A DNA stretch of 37,694 nt from Trichomonas tenax (Eukaryota; Parabasalia; Trichomonadida; Trichomonadidae). The translations under genes were made by a program, and so were the position numbers. The stretch is taken from positions 1-37,694 of the forward strand of contig JALKBU010000478.1 in assembly GCA_023091735.1 (NCBI GenBank). The letters run 5' to 3'. The notes beneath the pieces were generated by a model. It saw nothing but the letters and a program-made list of their open reading frames with translations, did no database searches and had not been told where the DNA came from. This document shows, one piece after another, positions 28,548 to 36,943 of the stretch; the stretch's first letter is position 1, and each line of letters starts with the position of its first letter.

Positions 28548-28610
28548 TTTACATGACAAATATCATATAATAATTGTCACAAATTGTGACTTTCGTTATT
28601 TTACATGTCA
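28548..28610. promoter_or_regulatory. pair of TTTACATG(T/A)CA motifs
   Basis: TTTACATGACA (28548-28558) and TTTACATGTCA (28600-28610), 330-400 bases upstream of the beta-helix ATG. Same motif as near other genes in the window. Confidence 0.4.
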
Positions 28611-28932
28611 AAATTCGATGAAATCTCATGGAGGCATCGAGATCCTCAACTTAAATAGACAAGCAAATGCTATAAACATACTCAGCACCCCCTGAAAAGC
28701 ACCAATTTCTTATTAAAATAAATGGAAATATTAAATATGTTAAATAGAGTCGTATACTTCGAACGATTCCAGCATTTGACTGTCGTTTAAACTTTGTACC
28801 TTAAGGTCACAAATAAGTGGCATCACTTATATTTATGATAAATTTTCGAATTTTGTGCCTAAAAATAACAACAACAACAAAAAATACCAAGTCACTTTTC
28901 TCTTATATTTTTGACCAAATTAATGTAAAGTG

Positions 28933-28942
28933 TCAAAAATAA
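28933..28942 (+). promoter_or_regulatory. Inr-like TCAAAAATAA before ATG
   Basis: TCA at 28933-28935, ten bases upstream of the ATG at 28943, consistent with the trichomonad initiator. Confidence 0.4.
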
Positions 28943-31264
28943 ATGAGTGGAATTCAAATCCCAACAATTACAATAAATCAATTTAAGGAGAAGATCCCGG
29001 AAATAAAGCAGATGCAGTTCCACTCGCCACACATCGGTAATTTGCCTCCAAATGTTCCAATATCGATTCCTGTGATTAATCCACCTCAATTTCCGCAGAA
29101 AATGAACGTCAACGTGAGCCAAAACGATCAAATGAACAGCGAATTTCCAAAGCATTGCGAAATTAAAGCAAATAAAAATATTAATATCAATGAAAATATT
29201 CAAAAATCAATCGATTCCGCTTCAGAACATACTGAAATTTCAATAGAAAACGGAAAATATCTTGAAAGTTTAATAATAAACAAAAATTTAATATTATCGG
29301 GTAAAAACTGTGAAATTGTATCAAATGGAGCATCAAATACGCTTACACTGAAAGCAGATATTACAAATATCAATAATTTCATTTTTATTCAAGAGAATTC
29401 ACAATCAAGTAGTACAATTGTTGTAGAACAAGGGGACATTTTGTTTGAATCCTGCAAATTCGTGTCAAAATTGATGCCCGCGGTAACAGTGAAAGGAAAC
29501 TCAAAAGTATTTTTTGTCAATTGCGAATTTATTTGCAGTGAAGGCATTTGTCTTTTAATGTCAAGCGAATCTTTCTGTTCACTCAAAAATTGTCAATTTT
29601 TGGATTCATCAAATGGAATTTCGTTAAAAGGGAATGCAACAGTTCAAATTCAAAAATCTGAGTTTTGCAATATCAAGAACATTGCTGTTTTAGCGAGCAA
29701 TAGTTCTCAGTATCGCATAGAAGAAACATCGTTTAAGAATTGCAAAGTTTCTGCAATTGATAATAAATCAAATTCAAAACTTCTTAAAATCGAAAAATGT
29801 TCAATAAATAGCTGCGAATCTGGAATAAGAATATTTATGGGAAACATAAACCTTAATAATAATATATTTTCAGAAAATTCTAAATATTCTTTGCTTATTC
29901 AAGGTCAAGCATCAACGGTAACGACACAATCAAATACATTTGGCCCTATTTCTGGTGAAGCAAATGTTGTTATATGTGAAAATGCGAATTTTATATCCAA
30001 ATCTGATAATTTCTCCGGAAAAATGAAATGTGCAGTCGCTGGCTTCACACACTCTTCTACCAATCTCAGTTCTTCTTGCTTTGAGAATATTCAAGGTGAT
30101 GCAATAATGATTTCTCAAAATTCATCACTTAATCTTTCAAATTCGAAGTTTAACGAAATTTCATCAAATGCCGTAATTTTCCATGGTGACAATTTGGTCG
30201 TTAGCGAAACAAATATCACGAATGTCAAAGGCCATGGCATATATGCGAATAACCGCGGAAGAGGAAGTTTAACAAAAGTCTCAATTTCAAATTGTTCTGA
30301 AACTGCTTTGTATATCAATGAAAATTCCAATAAGATAATTATTGATAACTGCAACATAAGCAACTCAACAACTGGCATTTATGCATTGTCAGCAACAATT
30401 GCAATTGCAAATACGCAGCTTATCAAAAACAAAATTGCAATTGATTCGAGGAAATCTGTATTTTCAATGATGAAGCTTAAATTTGAAGACAATGAAACAG
30501 GAGCAATGTTGATGAATACGCAATGCGACACCAATGGCAATGAGTTCATTAAAACAACGACTTCAGCAATTGCTTCAAACTCAGGAAAACTTACGATTTT
30601 TGCTTCTCAGTTTTCCGAATCCGCTTTGCACGATGTTGTTTGTTTCAATGGCGTCACAGGAAACATTAAGAACACAACCTTCAATAACTGCAAAGGCGAA
30701 TCAATTGTTGCAATTAACTCCAATACAAAAATTAACATAACAAGTTCAACGTTTAATGAATGTTTTACTTCGTTACTCGCTGATGACTACTCTCAAATTC
30801 ACTTTACTCAAAACAAGATTAATAAAGGTGATATACAAATTGATGTTGGACACGGCGCAGCAATCAGTGGATCAGAGAATGATTTACAATCTTCTCAAGG
30901 ATCTGCGGCTGTATTTGTCCATGATAAAAGCGAGTTAAAGCTGTCAAAGTTGAATGTCAAAGATTGCAAAGAATCTGGATTAATATTATCTTCAGCATCT
31001 GCAGAATTAACTCAATCTTCGATATCTAACTGTGCAGAATGCGGTGTTTATGTTGCTGGAGAAGCAAACGGATTACTTTCTAGTTCAGTCATCGAGAATA
31101 ATATAAAGTGCGGAATTTATGTTGAAAGCGGAAATTATCAGATCAATGGAAATAAGATCATTAACAATCAATGCATTGGTATCAAAGTAGATGATTCTGC
31201 CATTGCTGATGTTAAAGATAATGAATTTTCTAACAACAAGCTTATTGATATTGATCGAAATTAA
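28943..31264 (+). CDS. right-handed beta-helix repeat protein, apparently cytosolic
   Basis: A 773-residue protein. Residues 1-70 are Pro/Ile/Asn-rich with no signal peptide. From about residue 85 to the end it consists of irregular turns of about 22-24 residues carrying motifs such as LENCxF/INxCxxGI (KNCQFLDSSNGISLKGNAT, SINSCESGIRI, ISNCAECGVYVAGEANG, IINNQCIGIKVDDSA). This is the pattern of parallel beta-helix (PbH1, beta_helix) proteins such as carbohydrate-active or surface proteins. No catalytic residues can be assigned. Large trichomonad beta-helix proteins are usually membrane-anchored; this one lacks signal and membrane segments, so it may be a cytosolic or cytoskeletal scaffold like SHCBP1-type helices. 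The frame is intact. Confidence 0.85.
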   Translation: MSGIQIPTITINQFKEKIPEIKQMQFHSPHIGNLPPNVPISIPVINPPQFPQKMNVNVSQNDQMNSEFPKHCEIKANKNININENIQKSIDSASEHTEISIENGKYLESLIINKNLILSGKNCEIVSNGASNTLTLKADITNINNFIFIQENSQSSSTIVVEQGDILFESCKFVSKLMPAVTVKGNSKVFFVNCEFICSEGICLLMSSESFCSLKNCQFLDSSNGISLKGNATVQIQKSEFCNIKNIAVLASNSSQYRIEETSFKNCKVSAIDNKSNSKLLKIEKCSINSCESGIRIFMGNINLNNNIFSENSKYSLLIQGQASTVTTQSNTFGPISGEANVVICENANFISKSDNFSGKMKCAVAGFTHSSTNLSSSCFENIQGDAIMISQNSSLNLSNSKFNEISSNAVIFHGDNLVVSETNITNVKGHGIYANNRGRGSLTKVSISNCSETALYINENSNKIIIDNCNISNSTTGIYALSATIAIANTQLIKNKIAIDSRKSVFSMMKLKFEDNETGAMLMNTQCDTNGNEFIKTTTSAIASNSGKLTIFASQFSESALHDVVCFNGVTGNIKNTTFNNCKGESIVAINSNTKINITSSTFNECFTSLLADDYSQIHFTQNKINKGDIQIDVGHGAAISGSENDLQSSQGSAAVFVHDKSELKLSKLNVKDCKESGLILSSASAELTQSSISNCAECGVYVAGEANGLLSSSVIENNIKCGIYVESGNYQINGNKIINNQCIGIKVDDSAIADVKDNEFSNNKLIDIDRN

Positions 31265-31835
31265 AACATTTGTATTTAAGGTTACTGTCAAAATCATTTT
31301 TTAATTTGTTGCAAATCAATTCAGAACGCTTTAATGATTTCACTACGATCTGATCGTCACAAAAGAACTCTGATGTGGTCTATAATTCATATCGTCATCA
31401 GTTTATTGATGGAAACGGATTGACACTCATAACTTATGTTGCTCAATATAATATTGAAAATAAGTTAAGAAAATTGCTAAAATTAATCTCAAAAATCGAT
31501 TAGATACGGTTTTTCAACGCCTAAGAAATGTAGTTATTTCATTATATGCGAAAATATGATACTTTTCACGATATAATTCCATTCGCTCTTATTATAATAG
31601 ATTGGACTTTCCACTTTTATAAGGTAGTTTGCATTCACTATCAATATTAATATTTGAGTAATATCAAGTTTTTTTTTTGATAAACTTGATTACAAACTGA
31701 AAATATTGTTCATGAAGCATTCGGCAAAGTTTGGAGTATTAAAAAAGTTTGAATGTGTATTATATCGATGTTTGGAGGTCTATAGACATGTTTTCCTGAG
31801 AAATCTATGAGAGATTTTATGAGATGCAATAATGA
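31265..31835. other. spacer before macrodomain gene
   Basis: No gene or strong repeat seen in this AT-rich stretch. Confidence 0.45.
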
Positions 31836-32627
31836 ATGGTGTATAACCAAAACTATCACTTTTGTCAAGCAATGTTTAAGTCATTTTCAGCGCCAGTCAA
31901 AAGAACTGCTGTCAAACTCAGCGAGCTCCCGACATGGTTTGAGGACGGACAAAAAGCGAAAATTCCACACTGCACGCCGAAATACGAAGTAAATTCTGAA
32001 ATCAATAACAAAATCTCGTTTTGGATGGGTGGAGACAGCACAAATCTCGAATGCGATGCAATTGTCAACGCTGCGAACTCTTATTTAGCTGCTGGAGGCG
32101 GTATTTGCGGCGCAATTTTCCACGCAGCCGGACCAGGCCTCCAGGAGGCTTGCGACGAGCAGGGCTACACAGAGACTGGATCTGCGAAGATAACGCCAGG
32201 CTTCAGACTCCCGGCCAAGTACATTATTCACGCGGTCGGACCAATCGGAGAACATAAGAAGCAACTCGAGTCCGCGTACAACTCCACCCTCGGATTTATG
32301 GACAACGACAAAGTTAAGAGCATCGCCTTCTGCTGCATCTCGACAGGAATCTACGGATACCCGATTGAAAAGGCGACACACGTCGCACTCGAAACAGTCC
32401 GCAAATGGCTCGAAATCCCCGAAAACATCAGCAAAACAGACCGCCTCGTCTTCGTCGTCTTCATGAAGCGCGATCAGCAGGTTTACTCTCAGCTCGCGCA
32501 CTTGTACTTCCCTGTCGAAGGCGCGAAGTATGACACAAAGGAGGAGGAAGAAAATTATGAAGAAGAACAGAAGGAAGAAGAAGAGCAAAAGGAAGAAGAA
32601 GAAAAGAAGAAAGAGGAAGAAAATTAA
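31836..32627 (+). CDS. macrodomain protein (ADP-ribose binding/hydrolysing)
   Basis: A 263-residue protein with a MacroD-type macrodomain at about 60-230. Motifs are GGDSTNLECDAIVNAANSYL (GDIT..DAIVNAAN), GGGICGAIFHAAG, TGSAKITPGF.LPAKYIIH.VGP and CISTGIYGYP. Such domains bind ADP-ribose and remove it from proteins or split O-acetyl-ADP-ribose. In the Gly-rich loop the Asp of GGGVDGxIH is Cys here, as in some bacterial macrodomains. The tail (about 236-263) is almost all Glu and Lys. The gene is markedly more GC-rich than its flanks, which suggests transfer from bacteria. A second in-frame ATG at 31872 (start MFKSFSAPVKRT) is preceded by TCAAGC and may be the true start. Confidence 0.88.
   Translation: MVYNQNYHFCQAMFKSFSAPVKRTAVKLSELPTWFEDGQKAKIPHCTPKYEVNSEINNKISFWMGGDSTNLECDAIVNAANSYLAAGGGICGAIFHAAGPGLQEACDEQGYTETGSAKITPGFRLPAKYIIHAVGPIGEHKKQLESAYNSTLGFMDNDKVKSIAFCCISTGIYGYPIEKATHVALETVRKWLEIPENISKTDRLVFVVFMKRDQQVYSQLAHLYFPVEGAKYDTKEEEENYEEEQKEEEEQKEEEEKKKEEEN
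31864..31869 (+). promoter_or_regulatory. Inr-like TCAAGC before second ATG
   Basis: TCA at 31864-31866, eight bases upstream of the ATG at 31872. It makes the shorter macrodomain product likely. Confidence 0.3.
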
Positions 32628-33008
32628 GTGACCTGTCTGAAGCATATCTCAATATCCAAAAATATTTGCTTTAAATCTATAAAAACAAGAGATGATAGAA
32701 TGTTATATAGTTATTCTCTTCCTACACAATAAACATTCTTTTTAAAAGTGTTTGCATGAATATGAACGTCCATGATATATATAGAAATTCCTCTACAGCA
32801 GAGGATCGTCGAACCGCTTTCCAAAGCTGTAGTAACATTCTTTTCACATGAAAAAATAGTAAATTTTTAATTTTGACATGTAAAATAGCAAAAATTCAAT
32901 TTTGACAAGTAAAGTGGAAAAAATATCAAAATTTTTCAAAAAATAGAAATGAGACGTTAATTTTAGTTCAGCTATGATAATGAGGGTAAGTTTTCCAATT
33001 ATATTTAT
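32628..33008. other. spacer between convergent genes
   Basis: No gene. TGACATGTAAA (32874-32884) and TGACAAGTAAA (32903-32913) lie here, although both flanking genes end in this spacer. This weakens a purely promoter role for the motif. Confidence 0.45.
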
Positions 33009-33302
33009 TTAGCTTTTACTTAAATATTCAATTTCTATATTCTTATTTTTAAATCTATGTTTCATTTCTATTCTTTCAATTTCTTCATTCTTTACCTTTA
33101 ATCCTGAATTAATAAAATTAATTATTGAGTTGTATTTTAATACCCGCCTCATGTATTTATTTAACCAATTCAACAAATCTGAATCTTTAACACAAACAAG
33201 TTTTGATTTCTTTATTGCTTCCTTAAAGCTTTCAATCGTTATATCAAATTTTGAACTCGTTGAACAAATAACAACTAATTCAAAAAATTGGTCTTTGTCC
33301 AT
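33009..33302 (-). CDS. small hypothetical protein
   Basis: A 97-residue Lys/Ile/Asn-rich ORF (MDKDQFFELVVICSTSSKFD, ESFKEAIKKSKLVCV, DLLNWLNKYMRRVLKY, then KNEEIERIEMKHRFKNKNIE). It is probably all-helical. There is no TCA element near the ATG. Composition and isolation are like the mobile-element ORFs at 23.4 and 36-37.6 kb, but no homology is visible here. Family unknown. Confidence 0.45.
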   Translation of the reverse strand: MDKDQFFELVVICSTSSKFDITIESFKEAIKKSKLVCVKDSDLLNWLNKYMRRVLKYNSIINFINSGLKVKNEEIERIEMKHRFKNKNIEIEYLSKS

Positions 33303-33419
33303 ATTCCTTCATGCCAATATAACAAGTGTAACGTTTATAATGGTTTGGTAAAAGAAAGATAACTCATATTAATAAATAAAACAGAGTTTTTACAAATGAT
33401 TTTATCTTACAATACAAAA

Positions 33420-35384
33420 CTAAGCTTTTCCATATTTTCTTGGTTGCTGTGACTGCTGAGGTTGGTTGGTTACAACTTTTTGTTGGCTAGGAGGAGTTTT
33501 TGAATTCTTCGTCCGATCCTTCTTTGCCGCTGGCTTAACCGGTTTTGGTGCATTAATTTTCTGTTTAATTTGGGCAGCATCTGCTTCATCAATATATGTC
33601 ATTCCAACAAGGGAACGCAAAACATCGTCAGGAGATTCATCAGGTAATACATCTTCCTTTGTAGAAGCAAGCTTTGTTTTAGTTTTACCATTAATCTTTT
33701 GGAGGAGTCGGACGTTATTGGCAAGTGCAAATATTTGAGCTTCTGTCCTTGGAATGCCATCAATCTGCTTGGATACTGATGTTGGCTGATCTGGATCTCT
33801 AAGATGCCTCAGGTATGCGCCTGCTGGTGGTTGAGTCTTTCCTTTGGCAGATTTTGCAACACGAGGAGAAACTGTAGTCTCTAAAGCCAGATGTATCTCA
33901 GATGGTCTCTTTGGAGCGTCAAATTGTTCTTCGGATGGAATCCATCCAATTTCTGCAACAACTTCATCAAGAGATTTTGGTGGCTGGGATTTGACTTCAT
34001 ATTGTTCGTTCACACTCTTTTCTTTAAGAATTTCGTCGCATAGTTTCTTTGGTAAAGCCGGCGGATCGATAGCATACATCGCTTTGTGCTTTGGTGATGA
34101 TTCTATGAGCGCTGTTTCTAGAGCTTTCTGTGTTTTCGGTAATGTTAATGCAACCCATATAAGAGAAGCATCACTCATTATTGATTGAGGAAGGTGGCCA
34201 TGAGGGGTCTCGTTTTGACGAGCATTTTTGATAACTCTGATCACATTAGCTGATGGTACTGGTTGCCCATAAGCAGCAGCGAGAATTGCACAGTTGGGAC
34301 TAGAAATAATGGTTCTAAAATTCGACCAATCCATTGAAGCCTTGTGATGAGAAATGCATATGGTACGTTCCAAAAGGTACCTTGATTCCTCATTAAGTTT
34401 AAGTCTTAAAGAATCGTATAAGTATAATAAATAATGAGCCCTTTGACGCGCTATTCGCATTTGTGCTAGTGACAAGGGCCTTATTCTCCAATCTTGCATC
34501 GCATTAATTTCGCTTTCTGTAAGAATTTGTGTTAACTTTTCAGCATCACAAACTTTATTGTGAGGAAAATCTGGAGGTGGAACAACTCTACGTTCTGCAT
34601 CGGGAATCCAACCTTCTTGAAGCCGTCTCCTAAAATCTTGGGTTAAGTCTTCTAGCGAAGAAGATAATTTAAGATGATGAGCCGCTGTTATAACATCAAA
34701 AGTATTGTAAATATCAGCAAGGCCGGCTTGATGTAAAAGCCTGCAACAATGTGCACAATTTCCAAAAACTTTAGTAATGTCACGAGCCGCAAATACTGGG
34801 GCAAGAGATGTTACAGCCGTTGGTAATTCGAGAACATCAATAAGATATTCACATTCACGTGTTGATATACAAAGTGCGCAAATAACGTTTGGATAATAAT
34901 GATCGATAACCGATACGCCGATGGCTTTGTCTTGTGATGATATTATATTTGCAATAAGGTTTTGAATTTGTTCTTGTGTGTCAATTAAAGAAAATTGGAC
35001 AGAGTGAATTTGAGGATATTTTAATAGATCAACCGTAGAATTAACTGGTGGAATAACTGGATCTAATTTAATTTGCTGATTTACGACCTGCTGCTGAGGT
35101 AATTTCGGATCAAACGAAGTATAAAATGAAACTAATGAGGTTGGTACATAAGGCGCTTGAGTGTTTTTCAACAATTCGTCAATTTCTGGGATTGGAAAAA
35201 CTCCACCGTATGTTGTTACATCTCCAACTAAATGTTTAAATGTGTGGTAAAATGATGTAAGATCTGGTGCTGACGGAGAGAGAAAAAGCGATTCGAGCTT
35301 CTGTATACTGTCAAATGCCGCATGAACTTCTTCCATGAATGGAGAAGAGACAATAGGCACAGTGACAATTACTTCTTCATTCAT
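33420..35384 (-). CDS. Rrp6/EXOSC10-like protein with a dead exonuclease site
   Basis: A 654-residue protein whose core follows Rrp6, the nuclear exosome 3'-5' exonuclease. Residues 154-183 match the first exonuclease block (ALCISTRECEYLIDVLEL). Residues 205-230 (KVFGN, IYNTFD) match the second, and 296-330 (MQDWRIRPLS, AHYLLYLYDSLRLKL) the third. An HRDC-like segment lies at about 352-395 (AYGQPVPSANVIRVIK). All five DEDD-Y positions are changed: Gly156 and Ser158 for D.E, Cys213 for D, Ile311 for Y and Arg315 for D. The N-terminal 100 residues resemble the PMC2NT domain that binds Rrp47. The C-terminal 150 residues are Lys/Pro/Gln-rich, like a lasso. It should fold but not cut RNA. A structural exosome cofactor is the inferred role. 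Confidence 0.75.
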   Translation of the reverse strand: MNEEVIVTVPIVSSPFMEEVHAAFDSIQKLESLFLSPSAPDLTSFYHTFKHLVGDVTTYGGVFPIPEIDELLKNTQAPYVPTSLVSFYTSFDPKLPQQQVVNQQIKLDPVIPPVNSTVDLLKYPQIHSVQFSLIDTQEQIQNLIANIISSQDKAIGVSVIDHYYPNVICALCISTRECEYLIDVLELPTAVTSLAPVFAARDITKVFGNCAHCCRLLHQAGLADIYNTFDVITAAHHLKLSSSLEDLTQDFRRRLQEGWIPDAERRVVPPPDFPHNKVCDAEKLTQILTESEINAMQDWRIRPLSLAQMRIARQRAHYLLYLYDSLRLKLNEESRYLLERTICISHHKASMDWSNFRTIISSPNCAILAAAYGQPVPSANVIRVIKNARQNETPHGHLPQSIMSDASLIWVALTLPKTQKALETALIESSPKHKAMYAIDPPALPKKLCDEILKEKSVNEQYEVKSQPPKSLDEVVAEIGWIPSEEQFDAPKRPSEIHLALETTVSPRVAKSAKGKTQPPAGAYLRHLRDPDQPTSVSKQIDGIPRTEAQIFALANNVRLLQKINGKTKTKLASTKEDVLPDESPDDVLRSLVGMTYIDEADAAQIKQKINAPKPVKPAAKKDRTKNSKTPPSQQKVVTNQPQQSQQPRKYGKA

Positions 35385-35392
35385 TTGTGTGA
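35385..35392 (-). promoter_or_regulatory. Inr-like TCACACAA before ATG
   Basis: On the minus strand TCACACAA adjoins the ATG at 35384, a good match to the trichomonad initiator. Confidence 0.45.
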
Positions 35393-35410
35393 CCGTTTAT
35401 CAAATTCATT

Positions 35411-35436
35411 TTTACGTGTCATGTCTGACATGTAAC
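35411..35436. promoter_or_regulatory. inverted TTTACGTGTCA / TGACATGTAAC pair
   Basis: Two copies of the window's recurring motif face each other 27-52 bases upstream of the Rrp6-like start. Their proximity to the initiator resembles that at 14359. Confidence 0.45.
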
Positions 35437-35548
35437 TTTTATATTCATTTCCCAAAATTTTCCTAATGGCGTGGGCAGTTTGCGTAGCATCATGAGCTGC
35501 AGAACTACAAATTATCTGCAATCTATCACAGATCTTAATTATTGCCTT

Positions 35549-36000
35549 TTATTGTGTTTCATTCAAGAATCGATCAAAAACAAGATAAAAAGATGGCCAG
35601 CTAATGCATATTACAACCATAATTATGCAAAATATTTCCCAATAATGATAGTAGTATATAATCGATAATTGTTGGTGTTTGATTTTGAGCGGCGTACATG
35701 TTTTTAATGTCGATAAAAAATCGAATTTATAAAATCTTCCCCATTCATTTAATTTCTTTTCCGCCTTCTCAAATTCAATTTTCTTTATATCATATTCTCT
35801 TTTGTCTCTTCGTAAAACTATCAATTTCATAAGGGTCTAAAGTATAAGGAGAATCACGAACACTCCAACAATCATTTTATTCATAAGCTTTTTGAGGTTT
35901 TGTAATCTTTTGTACTTCCTTTTCAAATGTTAGTTTTGCATTATCTACTGTATCAGGTAAATTAGTTAGTAAAGAGAAATTCGCAATATGACAGCTTCGC
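35549..36000 (-). pseudogene. broken mobile-element-type ORF
   Basis: The minus strand reads ANFSLLTNLPDTVDNAKLTF and EKEVQKITKPQKAYE, meets TAA at about 35879, and goes on with NDCWSVRDSPYTLDPYEIDS. It then changes frame near 35795-35830 into KREYDIKKIEFEKAEKKLNE and WGRFYKFDFLSTL. The last part down to 35549 becomes hydrophobic and may be out of frame. At least one nonsense codon and one frameshift are present. The 5' end runs into the hairpin at 35975-36019. No family recognised. The position next to the ORFs at 36.3-37.6 kb suggests the same element. Confidence 0.45.
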
Positions 36001-36019
36001 CGTCATATTGCAAATTTCT
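35975..36019. repeat. hairpin with 18-bp arms
   Basis: Left arm 35975-35992 and right arm 36002-36019 are inverted copies with one mismatch around a 9-base loop. The perfect core is GCAATATGAC / GTCATATTGC. Smaller hairpins GCTCTT-AAA-AAGAGC (36124-36138) and CCTTATAAGG (36146-36155) follow. Confidence 0.65.
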
Positions 36020-36164
36020 AAAGTAATGCCTTTACACGACAAACTTATGATAAAACAACTTTATATGTCAATCATAAATTGAATGACGTCAAAAATAAAA
36101 TTGCCAGACTTTTAAAATGTCAAGCTCTTAAAAAGAGCCCTCTCTCCTTATAAGGGGATTAAAA

Positions 36165-36198
36165 TTTTCATAAATTTCAAAATCAGCGTTAATTTTTT
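36165..36198 (+). repeat. 34-bp direct repeat, copy 1
   Basis: Identical over 34 bases to 36702-36735; the core is AAATTTCAAAATCAGCGTTA. It lies 95 bases upstream of the ATG at 36293. Confidence 0.7.
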
Positions 36199-36292
36199 TA
36201 AATTGAATGTTATAAACAAATTTAAAACTCCTGACTTTATAAAATCTAATCAGTTTTAAAATAATTTATTTTTTTTATTTCCTAAGTAAAGA

Positions 36293-36688
36293 ATGAGTCA
36301 GTACATTTTTTATAAAACATTCCCCGAACGTTTACAGAAGTTATTCATGAATGATGTAAAGCTGAGAAATACAAATTATGGAAAAAGAGACAATGAACCA
36401 GAATATATAACATTGCCGTATGATGTAAAATTTATCGCTTATGGGTCAACAGTAATGAGAGGAATCAGATTTACATTTTATACTAAAAATTATTTCTACA
36501 GTGAATCAACAGAGGATATATATTACATTAACACATATATGAATAAAGTGACGATATTAGAACTTGATATTCACAATCAGTATCGTTTATTCAGAGACGA
36601 TGGAGCCGGTCATTACATAAAACCATTTAATCTTTATTGTTCGTTTTATTCATGTTTACAAAGTTATATCGATGAATTCAATAAGTAA
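36293..36688 (+). CDS. mobile-element-type hypothetical protein
   Basis: A 131-residue intact ORF, the full-length homologue of the truncated minus-strand ORF at 23434-23685. Shared blocks are FPERLQKLF, PEYITLPYDVKFI and TKNYFYSE. Its unshared second half (about 75-131) holds KVTILELDIHNQYRLF and is rich in Tyr. No signal peptide or membrane segment. The function is unknown. It is flanked by both copies of the 34-bp repeat, which may be element promoters or a repeat-mediated insertion of this gene. Confidence 0.65.
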   Translation: MSQYIFYKTFPERLQKLFMNDVKLRNTNYGKRDNEPEYITLPYDVKFIAYGSTVMRGIRFTFYTKNYFYSESTEDIYYINTYMNKVTILELDIHNQYRLFRDDGAGHYIKPFNLYCSFYSCLQSYIDEFNK

Positions 36689-36701
36689 TTCATGATTTAT
36701 T

Positions 36702-36735
36702 TTTTCATAAATTTCAAAATCAGCGTTAATTTTTT
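36702..36735 (+). repeat. 34-bp direct repeat, copy 2
   Basis: Perfect second copy, starting 14 bases after the stop codon of the ORF at 36293-36688 and 537 bases from copy 1. Confidence 0.7.
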
Positions 36736-36839
36736 ATTTTAAATATATGATATAATTTATTTTGTCATGCGATTGTTGGTAGGTAGATAAAAATATTTTC
36801 GGGAAATATGTGAAAAATTAATTTTCAAAAATAATTTGG

Positions 36840-36890
36840 GTGGTTCGGCACTTCGTGCCTCAGGGCTTTAACCCGTTCACGGTGCATAGC
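36840..36890. repeat. GC-rich patch with GGCAC-TTC-GTGCC hairpin
   Basis: A perfect 5-bp stem at 36847-36859 is followed by GCCTCAGGGC and AACCCGTTCACGG. It is much more GC-rich than the flanks. It could be a terminator or element-specific site between the ORFs. Confidence 0.4.
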
Positions 36891-36943
36891 GTCAAATAAT
36901 GTGAAAATGTTTTATTAATAAACCCTATACCATGCGTAAATAG

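Larger units (their letters stand above)
27947..28942. other. 1-kb spacer between divergent genes
   Basis: Promoter region shared by the PDI gene (minus) and the beta-helix gene (plus). It holds a foldable segment at 28126-28174 and two TTTACATG(T/A)CA motifs at 28548-28610. No gene is supported. Confidence 0.45.

Noticed and set aside
32085..32645. 186-residue minus-strand ORF opposite the macrodomain gene
   Set aside because: Its Leu/Phe run is the antisense of the Glu/Lys tail; the plus strand has clear macrodomain motifs.
35471..35668. 65-codon plus-strand ORF
   Set aside because: No initiator or motif, and it overlaps the decayed minus-strand ORF.
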